Notes under the pieces: generated by a model | What the model was told of the DNA's origin: nothing | The model's database searches: none | The model's input: only the letters and a program-made list of their open reading frames with translations | Position numbers and translations under genes: made by a program | Shown here: positions 1 to 5,425 of the stretch, in pieces | How the letters are laid out: the number at the start of each line of letters is the position of its first letter | Numbering within the stretch: position 1 is the first letter of the stretch | NCBI GenBank assembly: GCA_025358195.1 | Contig: JANYKP010000057.1 | Span: 1-7,645 of the forward strand | Direction: 5' to 3' | DNA from: Cyclobacteriaceae bacterium | GTDB taxonomy: Bacteria; Bacteroidota; Bacteroidia; Cytophagales; Cyclobacteriaceae | DNA: 7,645 bases

Positions 1-166
1 GTGGACTGCCGAGCGCGTGAATCGAAGGAGCGACCGGATCATGAAAGACGCTTTTGACAACGTCTATCGCGTGGCTACAGAGTATAAAGTATCCATGCGC
101 ATAGCTGCGTACATGGTGGCCATCGATAAGGTGTCGAAGACGTATAAGTATCGGGGCGGGTATTAA
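1..166 (+). CDS. Glu/Leu/Phe/Val dehydrogenase, C-terminal end (partial)
   Basis: Frame 2 is open from the left edge to a TAA at 164-166 and encodes the last 54 residues of a protein that begins outside the window. The segment runs from WTAERVNRRSDRIM through RVATEYKVSMRIAAYMVAID to the end YKYRGGY. This helical tail is characteristic of NAD(P)-dependent glutamate dehydrogenases of Bacteroidota in the Glu/Leu/Phe/Val dehydrogenase family, which interconvert glutamate and 2-oxoglutarate plus ammonium in the cytoplasm. The catalytic lysine and the nucleotide-binding domain lie upstream of the window, so substrate (glutamate or a branched-chain amino acid) cannot be settled here. The assignment rests on the tail sequence alone. 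The next gene, psd, is on the same strand 65 bases later, but an inverted repeat and a candidate promoter lie between them. Confidence 0.75.
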   Translation, partial: WTAERVNRRSDRIMKDAFDNVYRVATEYKVSMRIAAYMVAIDKVSKTYKYRGGY

Positions 167-168
167 TA

Positions 169-210
169 ATTACAAATTACAAATTCAAGATTGGAATTTG
201 TCTCTGTAAT
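169..210. repeat. AT-rich inverted repeat between the dehydrogenase and psd
   Basis: Just after the dehydrogenase stop there is a stem CAAATTC (180-186) / GAATTTG (194-200) with a 7-base loop. An outer pair ATTAC (169-173, repeated at 176-180) / GTAAT (206-210) can extend it with mismatches. A T-rich stretch follows (211-220). It could end transcription of the upstream gene, but the stem is entirely AT-rich and weak. It may instead be one of the degenerate ATTAC/AAATT spacer repeats common in this kind of genome. Confidence 0.35.
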
Positions 211-214
211 TTTG
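207..214 (+). promoter_or_regulatory. candidate Bacteroidota -7 promoter element for psd
   Basis: TAATTTTG matches the Bacteroidota sigma-A -7 consensus TAnnTTTG exactly and ends 17 bases before the psd ATG, which would give a leader of about 10 bases. No good -33 TTG is visible at the usual 19-21 base spacing, and the AT-rich context makes chance matches fairly likely. Confidence 0.4.
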
Positions 215-231
215 AATTTTGAATCGCTATC

Positions 232-891
232 ATGACCATTCACAAGGAAGGAAGAACACTGCTGTTTGTACTGCTCATCGTTTTATTTGCACTCAATTGG
301 GCCTTGACATATTTTTTTTCCGAAGCTCAAGGGATTCAAAACATCGCCATTGGCTCCAGCCTTCTTTTTTATCTTATCATCCTTCAGTTTTTCCGTAGCC
401 CGGTATTTACGATCATAAAAAATGAAAAGCATGTGCTGGCCCCAGCCGACGGAAAAGTAGTGGTGATTGAAGAAACGCTGGAACCCGAATATCTCAAATC
501 AAGACGCAAGCAAGTATCAATTTTCATGTCGCCGCTTAATGTTCACGTCAACCGCATGCCGGTAGGTGGATCGATCAGCTATTTCAAATATCACCCGGGC
601 AAGTACCTGGTGGCGTGGCACCCCAAGTCAAGCACAGAAAATGAACGCACCACGGTGGTAGCTAAAATGAAAAACGGAACAGAAGTATTATTCCGTCAGA
701 TTGCTGGCGCCCTGGCCAGAAGAATCAAGTGTTACGTAAAAGAAGGCCTTTCACTGGAACAGGGACAGGAGTTTGGTTTTATCAAGTTCGGATCACGCGT
801 TGATATTTTTCTGCCATTAGACGCCACCGTTAAAGTCGCCATTGGGGATATCACTAAGGGCGGCAGGACGGTGATTGCGGAAATTAAGTAA
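232..891 (+). CDS. psd: phosphatidylserine decarboxylase, short membrane-bound form (proenzyme)
   Basis: This 219-residue protein converts phosphatidylserine to phosphatidylethanolamine, the last step of PE synthesis, at the inner membrane. It is the short PSD form found in Bacteroidota and archaea, not the ~320-residue E. coli form. Two hydrophobic segments lie at about residues 9-28 and 38-54. The conserved blocks follow in order: LAPADGKVVV (69-78, Asp73), SPLNVHVNR (100-108, His105), the KYLVAWHPKSSTENERT block (124-140), QIAGALARRI (156-165) and FGFIKFGSRVD (181-191). The family is made as a proenzyme that cuts itself at Gly-Ser; here the cut would fall between Gly187 and Ser188, leaving a ~32-residue alpha chain with an N-terminal pyruvoyl group. 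ATG at 232 gives the usual MTIHKEG start; there is no Shine-Dalgarno sequence, as expected in this phylum. No phosphatidylserine synthase gene (pssA) is adjacent. The downstream gene converges on it, 29 bases away. Confidence 0.95.
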   Translation: MTIHKEGRTLLFVLLIVLFALNWALTYFFSEAQGIQNIAIGSSLLFYLIILQFFRSPVFTIIKNEKHVLAPADGKVVVIEETLEPEYLKSRRKQVSIFMSPLNVHVNRMPVGGSISYFKYHPGKYLVAWHPKSSTENERTTVVAKMKNGTEVLFRQIAGALARRIKCYVKEGLSLEQGQEFGFIKFGSRVDIFLPLDATVKVAIGDITKGGRTVIAEIK

Positions 892-915
892 TCGGTAAGA
901 GGTAATCGGTGATAG
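888..915. repeat. two tandem 14-bp units overlapping the psd stop codon
   Basis: GTAATCGGTAAGAG (888-901) is followed directly by GTAATCGGTGATAG (902-915), identical at 12 of 14 positions. The psd TAA stop (889-891) lies inside the first unit, and the array fills most of the 29-base gap between the convergent genes psd and the arginase-fold gene. No stem or terminator is evident. It looks like a small simple-sequence expansion of the intergenic space. Confidence 0.6.
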
Positions 916-920
916 GTCTC

Positions 921-2075
921 TTACAATTTAGATAATGCACTAATATACCGGTCCGGTACATCGCCCTTCGTCGCTGTTTGATAGTCGGCGTAACTACACG
1001 GAACAATACTGTTGCGTGCATAGGCAGACGAAGACGCCATCGGGATTTCCATCCACCAGCGCTCGGTGAATTTGCTTTTATAAAATGTCAGTGTCTCCGG
1101 CTCCACCGGCATAGACACGGTGAATTTCGTAAAGTCGTTGCTGCGGAAATCCTGCTCGTTCTTGCGGTGGTAATAACCCTCAATGAAGTACCAGATCATA
1201 GTGGCGATCACGGAAGCAGTCTTTCTGTGTGCATCATCCAGGTCCGGGCTGTAACCGTAGAAACCTATCGAACTAAGCTTTTCATTGAGGCCCGCATACC
1301 AGCAAATCTGGCAGGCGTCTTCTCCACTGAGTCCGAATGGTTGCGCATGGTCGCTGCCCGGTGCATCAGCTGAACGGATGGCGGTCACGTCAAATGAAAG
1401 CAAATCAGCCTGACGAATCGCAGGCTCCATCTCGGCCAGATTCATGCGCATTTGCCCAATACGAAAAGCTTCGAAGTATAATTTTTCCAGTACGCTGATG
1501 GAGGATGGGTCGATCAGGTAACTCTGGTAGGCCAGGTGTGTGTAGCTTAGGAGATAGTTCGGCTCATGCAACAAAATTTTATGGATGTGTTTTTGGTCGG
1601 GGGGGGCACCGTGTTTATCATCCAGGTCAAGGAACGCATCAATGTTGAGCAGACTCACAAGTTTTTCAAATCGCTCGTACGCCCAGTATTGACCGTAATC
1701 CAAATCATGAGAGCCACCGATAATTACAGGGAGTACATTGCTTTCCAAGAGAATTCTGCAAATTTCGCTAAGCCGCACATAGGATTCATCCAGGTCAATT
1801 CCTACGTTCAGATTTCCAAGGTCCACAATTCGGTAGCCGCCTATTCCTTTTTTTAAGGAGTATAATTTTTTTCGCACTTCATCCGGAGCTCTGCTTTTAC
1901 CGGCATGATGCCCGGCTCCACGTGTTTCGTTTATGCCAATAATCGCGATGTGGGCTCCCGTATAATCCGGCATCTTCTCGCCAAAGATTTTAATATTCTT
2001 TAGAACGGAGGAAGTGGAGGTTATAGAAGTGTAAACGGATTCATCGACGGGTGAGAAGAAGAGGGTGAGGTCCAT
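921..2075 (-). CDS. arginase/formiminoglutamase-fold protein with altered metal site
   Basis: This 384-residue protein belongs to the ureohydrolase (arginase/agmatinase/formiminoglutamase) superfamily. Recognisable blocks are HIAIIGINETRGAGHHAG (42-59), PVIIGGSHDLDYG (116-128), SLLNIDAFLDLDD (141-153), ADLLSFDVTAIRSADAPG (223-240) and FYGYSPDLDD (272-281). Working family members bind two Mn2+ ions with His, Asp-x-His-x-Asp and Asp-x-Asp. Here His123, Asp146, Asp150 and Asp229 are kept, but the His of DxHxD is Phe148 and the second Asp of DxD is Thr231. That should remove or change the binuclear centre, so hydrolysis of arginine or formiminoglutamate is doubtful and I give no enzyme name. No hut, urease or arginine-catabolism genes lie nearby. 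The ORF is long and undisturbed and the altered motifs sit in otherwise well-kept sequence, which argues for a functional protein and against decay. The start is the ATG at 2075, behind its own candidate promoter. A run of eight G residues (1599-1606 on the + strand) encodes part of APPDQK without breaking the frame. Confidence 0.85.
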   Translation of the reverse strand: MDLTLFFSPVDESVYTSITSTSSVLKNIKIFGEKMPDYTGAHIAIIGINETRGAGHHAGKSRAPDEVRKKLYSLKKGIGGYRIVDLGNLNVGIDLDESYVRLSEICRILLESNVLPVIIGGSHDLDYGQYWAYERFEKLVSLLNIDAFLDLDDKHGAPPDQKHIHKILLHEPNYLLSYTHLAYQSYLIDPSSISVLEKLYFEAFRIGQMRMNLAEMEPAIRQADLLSFDVTAIRSADAPGSDHAQPFGLSGEDACQICWYAGLNEKLSSIGFYGYSPDLDDAHRKTASVIATMIWYFIEGYYHRKNEQDFRSNDFTKFTVSMPVEPETLTFYKSKFTERWWMEIPMASSSAYARNSIVPCSYADYQTATKGDVPDRYISALSKL

Positions 2076-2091
2076 AGGAACAATTGTTTAC

Positions 2092-2099
2092 CAAAGCTA
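2092..2099 (-). promoter_or_regulatory. candidate -7 promoter element for the arginase-fold gene
   Basis: On the - strand TAGCTTTG matches TAnnTTTG and ends 16 bases before the ATG at 2075. The 61-base gap after the MNT gene also holds a small dyad (TACTTC 2098-2103 / GAAGTA 2113-2118), one arm of which touches the -7 element. No clear -33 TTG is seen. If real, the gene is transcribed apart from the HEPN/MNT pair. Confidence 0.4.
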
Positions 2100-2136
2100 C
2101 TTCTTCTGATTTGAAGTAAAAATCCTTTCGTTGACA

Positions 2137-2472
2137 TTACATGTATGAATGCATCTTCCGTTTCCAAAAGATTTTGCCTACTCGGTGAATATGATCAAGG
2201 ACATCCTTGTCAGATATGGTTTGGTAATTTTGTAAGTCTATTTTATAGAGCAACCCCAGGTTTTCTACCTTGTCCATGAGGGACAGCACGGTATCAAACC
2301 GAATCGCTTTTCCCTTTATGGCTAGGTCAATATCAGATCCCTCACGAAAATTGCCCTTCGCTCTTGAACCGAAAATAATCACCTCATTAACCTTGGGGGC
2401 ATTTTCAAATATTTCTGATATGGAATGAATCACACTCTCATCTAATCCAAATCCAACGGATCGTGCCTTCAT
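2137..2472 (-). CDS. MNT-type minimal nucleotidyltransferase (MntA-like)
   Basis: This 111-residue protein is a single-domain nucleotidyltransferase of the DNA polymerase beta superfamily. The signature block IIFGSRAKGNFREGSDIDLA (32-51) supplies Gly35-Ser36 and the two metal-binding acids Asp47 and Asp49. Asp79 in YKIDL is the likely third acid, so the active site looks complete. The end HIHRVGKIFW (94-103) is also typical. In studied HEPN/MNT toxin-antitoxin pairs the MNT protein adds AMP to the HEPN RNase toxin and silences it. It lies 6 bases after the stop of the HEPN-like gene, on the same strand and presumably in one transcript. The partner lacks the segment normally modified (see that entry). 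ATG at 2472 is the only sensible start, preceded by an A-rich stretch and no Shine-Dalgarno. A role as an orphan nucleotidyltransferase on another substrate is possible. Confidence 0.85.
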   Translation of the reverse strand: MKARSVGFGLDESVIHSISEIFENAPKVNEVIIFGSRAKGNFREGSDIDLAIKGKAIRFDTVLSLMDKVENLGLLYKIDLQNYQTISDKDVLDHIHRVGKIFWKRKMHSYM

Positions 2473-2478
2473 ATCTAT

Positions 2479-2748
2479 TTATATTTTGGCAACTCTTTGT
2501 CTAATCGACGTTTTAGTTGGATTCGGCCCTTTAATATCCTGGTATCCTATTTGATAAAATAAGTCCTGCAAGGTCTTCCACGCCAATTCAAATGTATATT
2601 CAAACCGCTGTATCAAACCCTCTTTCTCAAGGTCCGACATTTCCTCCTTCTCATTCTCTGAAACAGCATCCCCAAGCTTATCCAGAGCTTTCTTGTAGTT
2701 ACTGAATCGTTGCGTCCACCGGATATCCTTTTTTCCCATTTCCTTCAT
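2479..2748 (-). CDS. truncated HEPN-like protein (HI0074 family, MNT partner)
   Basis: The N-terminal part matches the HI0074-like 'nucleotidyltransferase substrate-binding' HEPN family: DIRWTQRFSNYKKAL (8-22), then LIQRFEYTFELAWKTLQDL (45-63) and GYQDIKGPNP (68-77). Numbering is from the ATG at 2748, giving 89 residues. Family members are usually about 130-145 residues and go on with a helix carrying R-x4-6-H(-x-Y), the RNase motif and the AMP-modified Tyr. Here the reading frame ends in SIRQRVAKI at a TAA (2479-2481), about 45-50 residues early, and MNT starts 6 bases later. The missing helix is not found in another frame, so a deletion at the junction is more likely than a simple frameshift. 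The protein should be inactive as an RNase. An upstream ATG at 2829 would overlap the nqrF end by 29 bases and add 27 residues outside the family; ATGs at 2748 or 2739 fit better. Confidence 0.65.
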   Translation of the reverse strand: MKEMGKKDIRWTQRFSNYKKALDKLGDAVSENEKEEMSDLEKEGLIQRFEYTFELAWKTLQDLFYQIGYQDIKGPNPTKTSIRQRVAKI

Positions 2749-2770
2749 TGCTTTTTTAAACCCTACGGTC

Positions 2771-2798
2771 CTCAAAAAAACAGGTTTTTTTCCTTGAG
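2771..2798 (-). repeat. imperfect inverted repeat right after nqrF
   Basis: Three bases after the nqrF stop, the - strand reads CTCAA, GG, A7, CCTG, T7, GAG. CTCAA plus five A can pair with TTTTTTTGAG, leaving a GG bulge and a short loop. It might act as a weak end for the nqrF transcript, but the T run is inside the stem and no U-tract follows, so this is not a standard terminator. The HEPN-like gene begins 22 bases further on. Confidence 0.3.
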
Positions 2799-2800
2799 AA

Positions 2801-4099
2801 TTAACCCCCAAAATCGTCAAAGCGCACATTTTCCTTAGGAATGCCCATGTCGTCCAGCATTTTCAGGACGGCCGCGTTCATCATCGGCGGACCACAGAGA
2901 TAGTATTCTACATCCTCCGGAGCGGGATGATCCTTTAGATAATTATCAAACATGCATTTATGTATAAAGCCGACATAACCATCTGCATCCTTATCATCCA
3001 GGCTTTTGCTTACTTTCCAATTATCTTCCGGCAGTGGCTCCGACAGGCCGATGTAGAATTTGAAGTTGGAAAATTTTTTTTCAATGTCGCGGAAGTGTTC
3101 GGTATAAAATAATTCTTTCTTCGACCGGCCACCGTACCAATACGAGACCTTCCGGTTTGTTTTCTCTGTATGAAACAAATGAAATATGTGCGCCCGCAAA
3201 GGAGCCATGCCGGCACCACCACCTACGTAAATCATTTCACGCTGGGTCTTATTAATATGGAATTCACCGTAAGGTCCGGAGATCGTTACTTTATCCCCCG
3301 GCTTGCGCGAAAATGTATAGGAAGAACAAATGCCCGGGTTGACGTCCATCCATTTGTTATTCTGACGATCCCATGGGGGCGTCGCTACTCGAATGTTCAA
3401 CATCACCATGTTTCCTTCAGCGGGGTGATTAGCCATGGAGTAGGCGCGAAAGATAGGTTCTTCATTTTTCATCTTCAGATCCCACAACTTGAATTTATCC
3501 CAATCACTCTTGAATACATCGGGCTGATGTCCCAATTCAGGATGGGGTGTAATATCCATCGTTTTGAAGTCGACCGTTGTGGTTGGAACATCAATCTGAA
3601 TATATCCTCCTGCCTCAAATTTGAGTGTCTCGCCCGGCGGGAGTTTCAATACAAACTCTTTGATAAAGGTGGAGACATTGTAGTTGGAAGCAACTTCACA
3701 TTCCCATTTCTTAATACCAAATATTTCTTCCGGTATCCGGATCTTGAGGTCTTGCTTCACCTTAACCTGGCAACCAAGACGAACTTGGCCTTTTTGTTCC
3801 AGGCGGCTCAAATGTCCTACTTCGGTGGGCAGCACATCACCACCACCACTCTCCACTACGCATTTGCACATCGCGCAGGTTCCACCTCCACCGCATGCGG
3901 AGGGCAGGAATATTTTTTCATTGGATAACGTTGAGAGCAGCGAACTACCGGCCGCTACCGTGATCGTTTTTTCTCCATTGATAGTGATCTTTACCGGCCC
4001 TGACTGCACGAGTTGCTTTTGTGCCAGCAATAGTAAAAATACCAGCAACAAAATGACGAGGGTAAAGGCTATGATGGAAGTGGAAATGATAGGGAGCAT
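2801..4099 (-). CDS. nqrF: Na+-translocating NADH:quinone reductase subunit F
   Basis: NqrF is the NADH-oxidising, FAD- and [2Fe-2S]-carrying subunit of the Na+-pumping respiratory complex NqrA-F, anchored in the inner membrane by one helix. From the ATG at 4099 it has 432 residues, close to the family length. Features in order: a transmembrane helix at about 3-26; a ferredoxin domain with cluster ligands Cys69, Cys75, Cys78 and Cys110 (block CGGGGTCAMC); a flavin domain with RAYSMAN (218-224) and SGPYGEF (274-280); an NADH domain with GGGAGMAPLR (293-302), SYWYGGRSKKELFY (319-332) and YYLCGPPMMNAAV (399-411); and the typical end RFDDFGG. A TTG at 4123 would add 8 residues but overlaps the candidate promoter, so the ATG is preferred. 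About ten extra residues around 185-200 (PHPELGHQPDVF) relative to my memory of Vibrio NqrF fit Bacteroidota versions. No nqrA-E gene is adjacent. Confidence 0.96.
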   Translation of the reverse strand: MLPIISTSIIAFTLVILLLVFLLLLAQKQLVQSGPVKITINGEKTITVAAGSSLLSTLSNEKIFLPSACGGGGTCAMCKCVVESGGGDVLPTEVGHLSRLEQKGQVRLGCQVKVKQDLKIRIPEEIFGIKKWECEVASNYNVSTFIKEFVLKLPPGETLKFEAGGYIQIDVPTTTVDFKTMDITPHPELGHQPDVFKSDWDKFKLWDLKMKNEEPIFRAYSMANHPAEGNMVMLNIRVATPPWDRQNNKWMDVNPGICSSYTFSRKPGDKVTISGPYGEFHINKTQREMIYVGGGAGMAPLRAHIFHLFHTEKTNRKVSYWYGGRSKKELFYTEHFRDIEKKFSNFKFYIGLSEPLPEDNWKVSKSLDDKDADGYVGFIHKCMFDNYLKDHPAPEDVEYYLCGPPMMNAAVLKMLDDMGIPKENVRFDDFGG

Positions 4100-4120
4100 G
4101 TGAATGAAATAATTAGACCA

Positions 4121-4128
4121 CAAATATA
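4121..4128 (-). promoter_or_regulatory. candidate -7 promoter element for nqrF
   Basis: On the - strand TATATTTG matches TAnnTTTG and ends 21 bases before the nqrF ATG. It lies in the 99-base gap after hom, which is AT-rich and has no strong terminator stem. A small dyad AACCC (4136-4140) / GGGTT (4149-4153) sits just upstream, where a -33 element would be sought; no convincing TTG box is present. The position supports transcription of nqrF independent of the methionine operon and supports the ATG at 4099 as start. Confidence 0.45.
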
Positions 4129-4198
4129 TTCACCCAACCCATAAAACAGGGTTCGCCCATCAAAAATTTCAAAATGACTATTTTTACTTTTCTAACCT

Positions 4199-5425
4199 TC
4201 AGGCATAGGTGAAGGCTTCCCTTTCAACCGATACCCACGGTGCAACTACCGCACCAGGGGCCAGGATGACATTAATACCCTCCTGCAGTGACCACTCACG
4301 GATTTTTTCAAGTTTCACGATGCCTTGCATATTTTGTTGATCATTACCCTGGAAGCCTCCTTTGAACTTTTCAAAATCAGCAATAGACACCAGCACAGGA
4401 CCCGTAAAGCTTACAACCACGTCGACTGTAGCGTCATTGGAAAATGTAAGATGGTTCTTCTGATGGAGCTTTTTGTATTCGTACCGATAATCGTAGGTCA
4501 AGGCTGATATGTCAGAAAGGACAGCTGAGCCAGTCGGGAAACTGCCAGCCCCCTTGCCTACAAAAAGTTGTTTCTCTGCAAACACACCTTCTACCGTCAC
4601 GGCATTGAATTCATTGCGAACAGCACTCAGTGGATGTGTGTTCTCAATAAACTGTGGCGCCACTAATCCATAAATTTTGTCCCCTGCTTTAATCGCTCTC
4701 GCAATGAGCTTGATCGTAAGTCCGTGATCTTTTGCATATTTTAGGTCAAGCGACGAAATACGGTCGATTCCAAAGTTGATAATGTTTTCTGGCCTGACGA
4801 ATACGCCGAATGTATGGGCAATGAGTATCGTCAGTTTGAATTTAGGGTCAAATGCCTTTACATCCAGACTTGGATCACTTTCGGCAAAGCCAAGCGCCTG
4901 CGCCTGCTTCAATGCGTCATCATACGTTTTTCGTTCTTCAAAAACTTTGGTTAGAATGTAGTTCGTAGAACCGTTGAAAATCCCTTCAATGCTGCTGATC
5001 AAATCATTGTCATAGTATTCTTCCAGGTTGCGGATGATCGGAATACTTCCGCATACGGATCCTTCGTACAATACAGGTTTTCCATATTTCTTTTGAAGAT
5101 GATAAATCTCCTCCAGGTGTTCGGCCAGCATACGCTTATTGGCTGTGACTACCGCTTTGCCGTTCTGCAATGCCGTTTTTACAATCTCGAATGCAGCCGC
5201 GGCATCGTCGATGAGTTCTACAACCACATCAATTTCAGGATCAAGCAATATATCTTCTTTTAGAAATGTGAAAATATCTTCACCCAGGGGACGCGGCTTA
5301 TTTTTTGTCTTCACACAAATCTTTTTGATCTCGGCTTTCAGGCCCTTTGTTTCGTGCAACACGTGATAAAGCCCTTGCCCTACACATCCGAACCCAAATA
5401 ATCCCAACTTTAAATTTTTCCTCAT
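4199..5425 (-). CDS. hom: homoserine dehydrogenase
   Basis: This 408-residue cytoplasmic enzyme reduces aspartate semialdehyde to homoserine with NAD(P)H, the branch step to methionine and threonine. The dinucleotide-binding loop is GLFGFGCVGQGLY (8-20). TANKRMLAEH (94-103), EGSVCGSIPIIRNL (121-134), GIFNGSTNYIL (148-158) and AESDPSLDVKAFDPKFKL (181-198) follow; the last holds the conserved acidic residues and Lys197 at the catalytic position. KGAGSFPTGSAVLSDI (291-306) closes the catalytic domain. It is a stand-alone enzyme with no aspartokinase fused. After about residue 325 there are some 80 residues that do not read as a normal ACT feedback domain; this kind of tail occurs in Bacteroidota. 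Its ATG overlaps the metX TGA as ATGA, so the two are probably coupled in translation. It is the last gene of the methionine operon. Confidence 0.95.
   Translation of the reverse strand: MRKNLKLGLFGFGCVGQGLYHVLHETKGLKAEIKKICVKTKNKPRPLGEDIFTFLKEDILLDPEIDVVVELIDDAAAAFEIVKTALQNGKAVVTANKRMLAEHLEEIYHLQKKYGKPVLYEGSVCGSIPIIRNLEEYYDNDLISSIEGIFNGSTNYILTKVFEERKTYDDALKQAQALGFAESDPSLDVKAFDPKFKLTILIAHTFGVFVRPENIINFGIDRISSLDLKYAKDHGLTIKLIARAIKAGDKIYGLVAPQFIENTHPLSAVRNEFNAVTVEGVFAEKQLFVGKGAGSFPTGSAVLSDISALTYDYRYEYKKLHQKNHLTFSNDATVDVVVSFTGPVLVSIADFEKFKGGFQGNDQQNMQGIVKLEKIREWSLQEGINVILAPGAVVAPWVSVEREAFTYA

Noticed and set aside
892..920. Shared terminator between the convergent genes psd and arginase-fold gene
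   Set aside because: The 29-base gap has tandem repeats but no inverted repeat of useful length and no T-tract.
978..1373. 131-residue open frame on the + strand
   Set aside because: It is antisense to the arginase-fold gene, and its composition (Arg/His/Val-rich) shows no family resemblance.
2749..2829. Long start for the HEPN-like gene at ATG 2829
   Set aside because: It would overlap the end of nqrF by 29 bases and add residues foreign to the family; ATG 2748 or 2739 puts the start just before the conserved DIRWTQRF block.
2137..2829. Defence island or active toxin-antitoxin module
   Set aside because: The HEPN part lacks the RNase motif, and the surrounding genes are metabolic and respiratory; nothing else related to defence is present.
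3170..3928. 252-residue open frame on the + strand
   Set aside because: It is the antisense of nqrF, whose protein matches its family over the full length. The antisense translation has no recognisable domain and no promoter of its own.
3684..4103. 139-residue open frame on the + strand
   Set aside because: Also antisense to nqrF; Pro/Ser/Thr-rich translation typical of a shadow frame.
4100..4123. Upstream TTG start for nqrF adding 8 residues
   Set aside because: The TTG codon overlaps the candidate -7 element, and the added residues WSNYFIH are not like the family start; ATG at 4099 is better.
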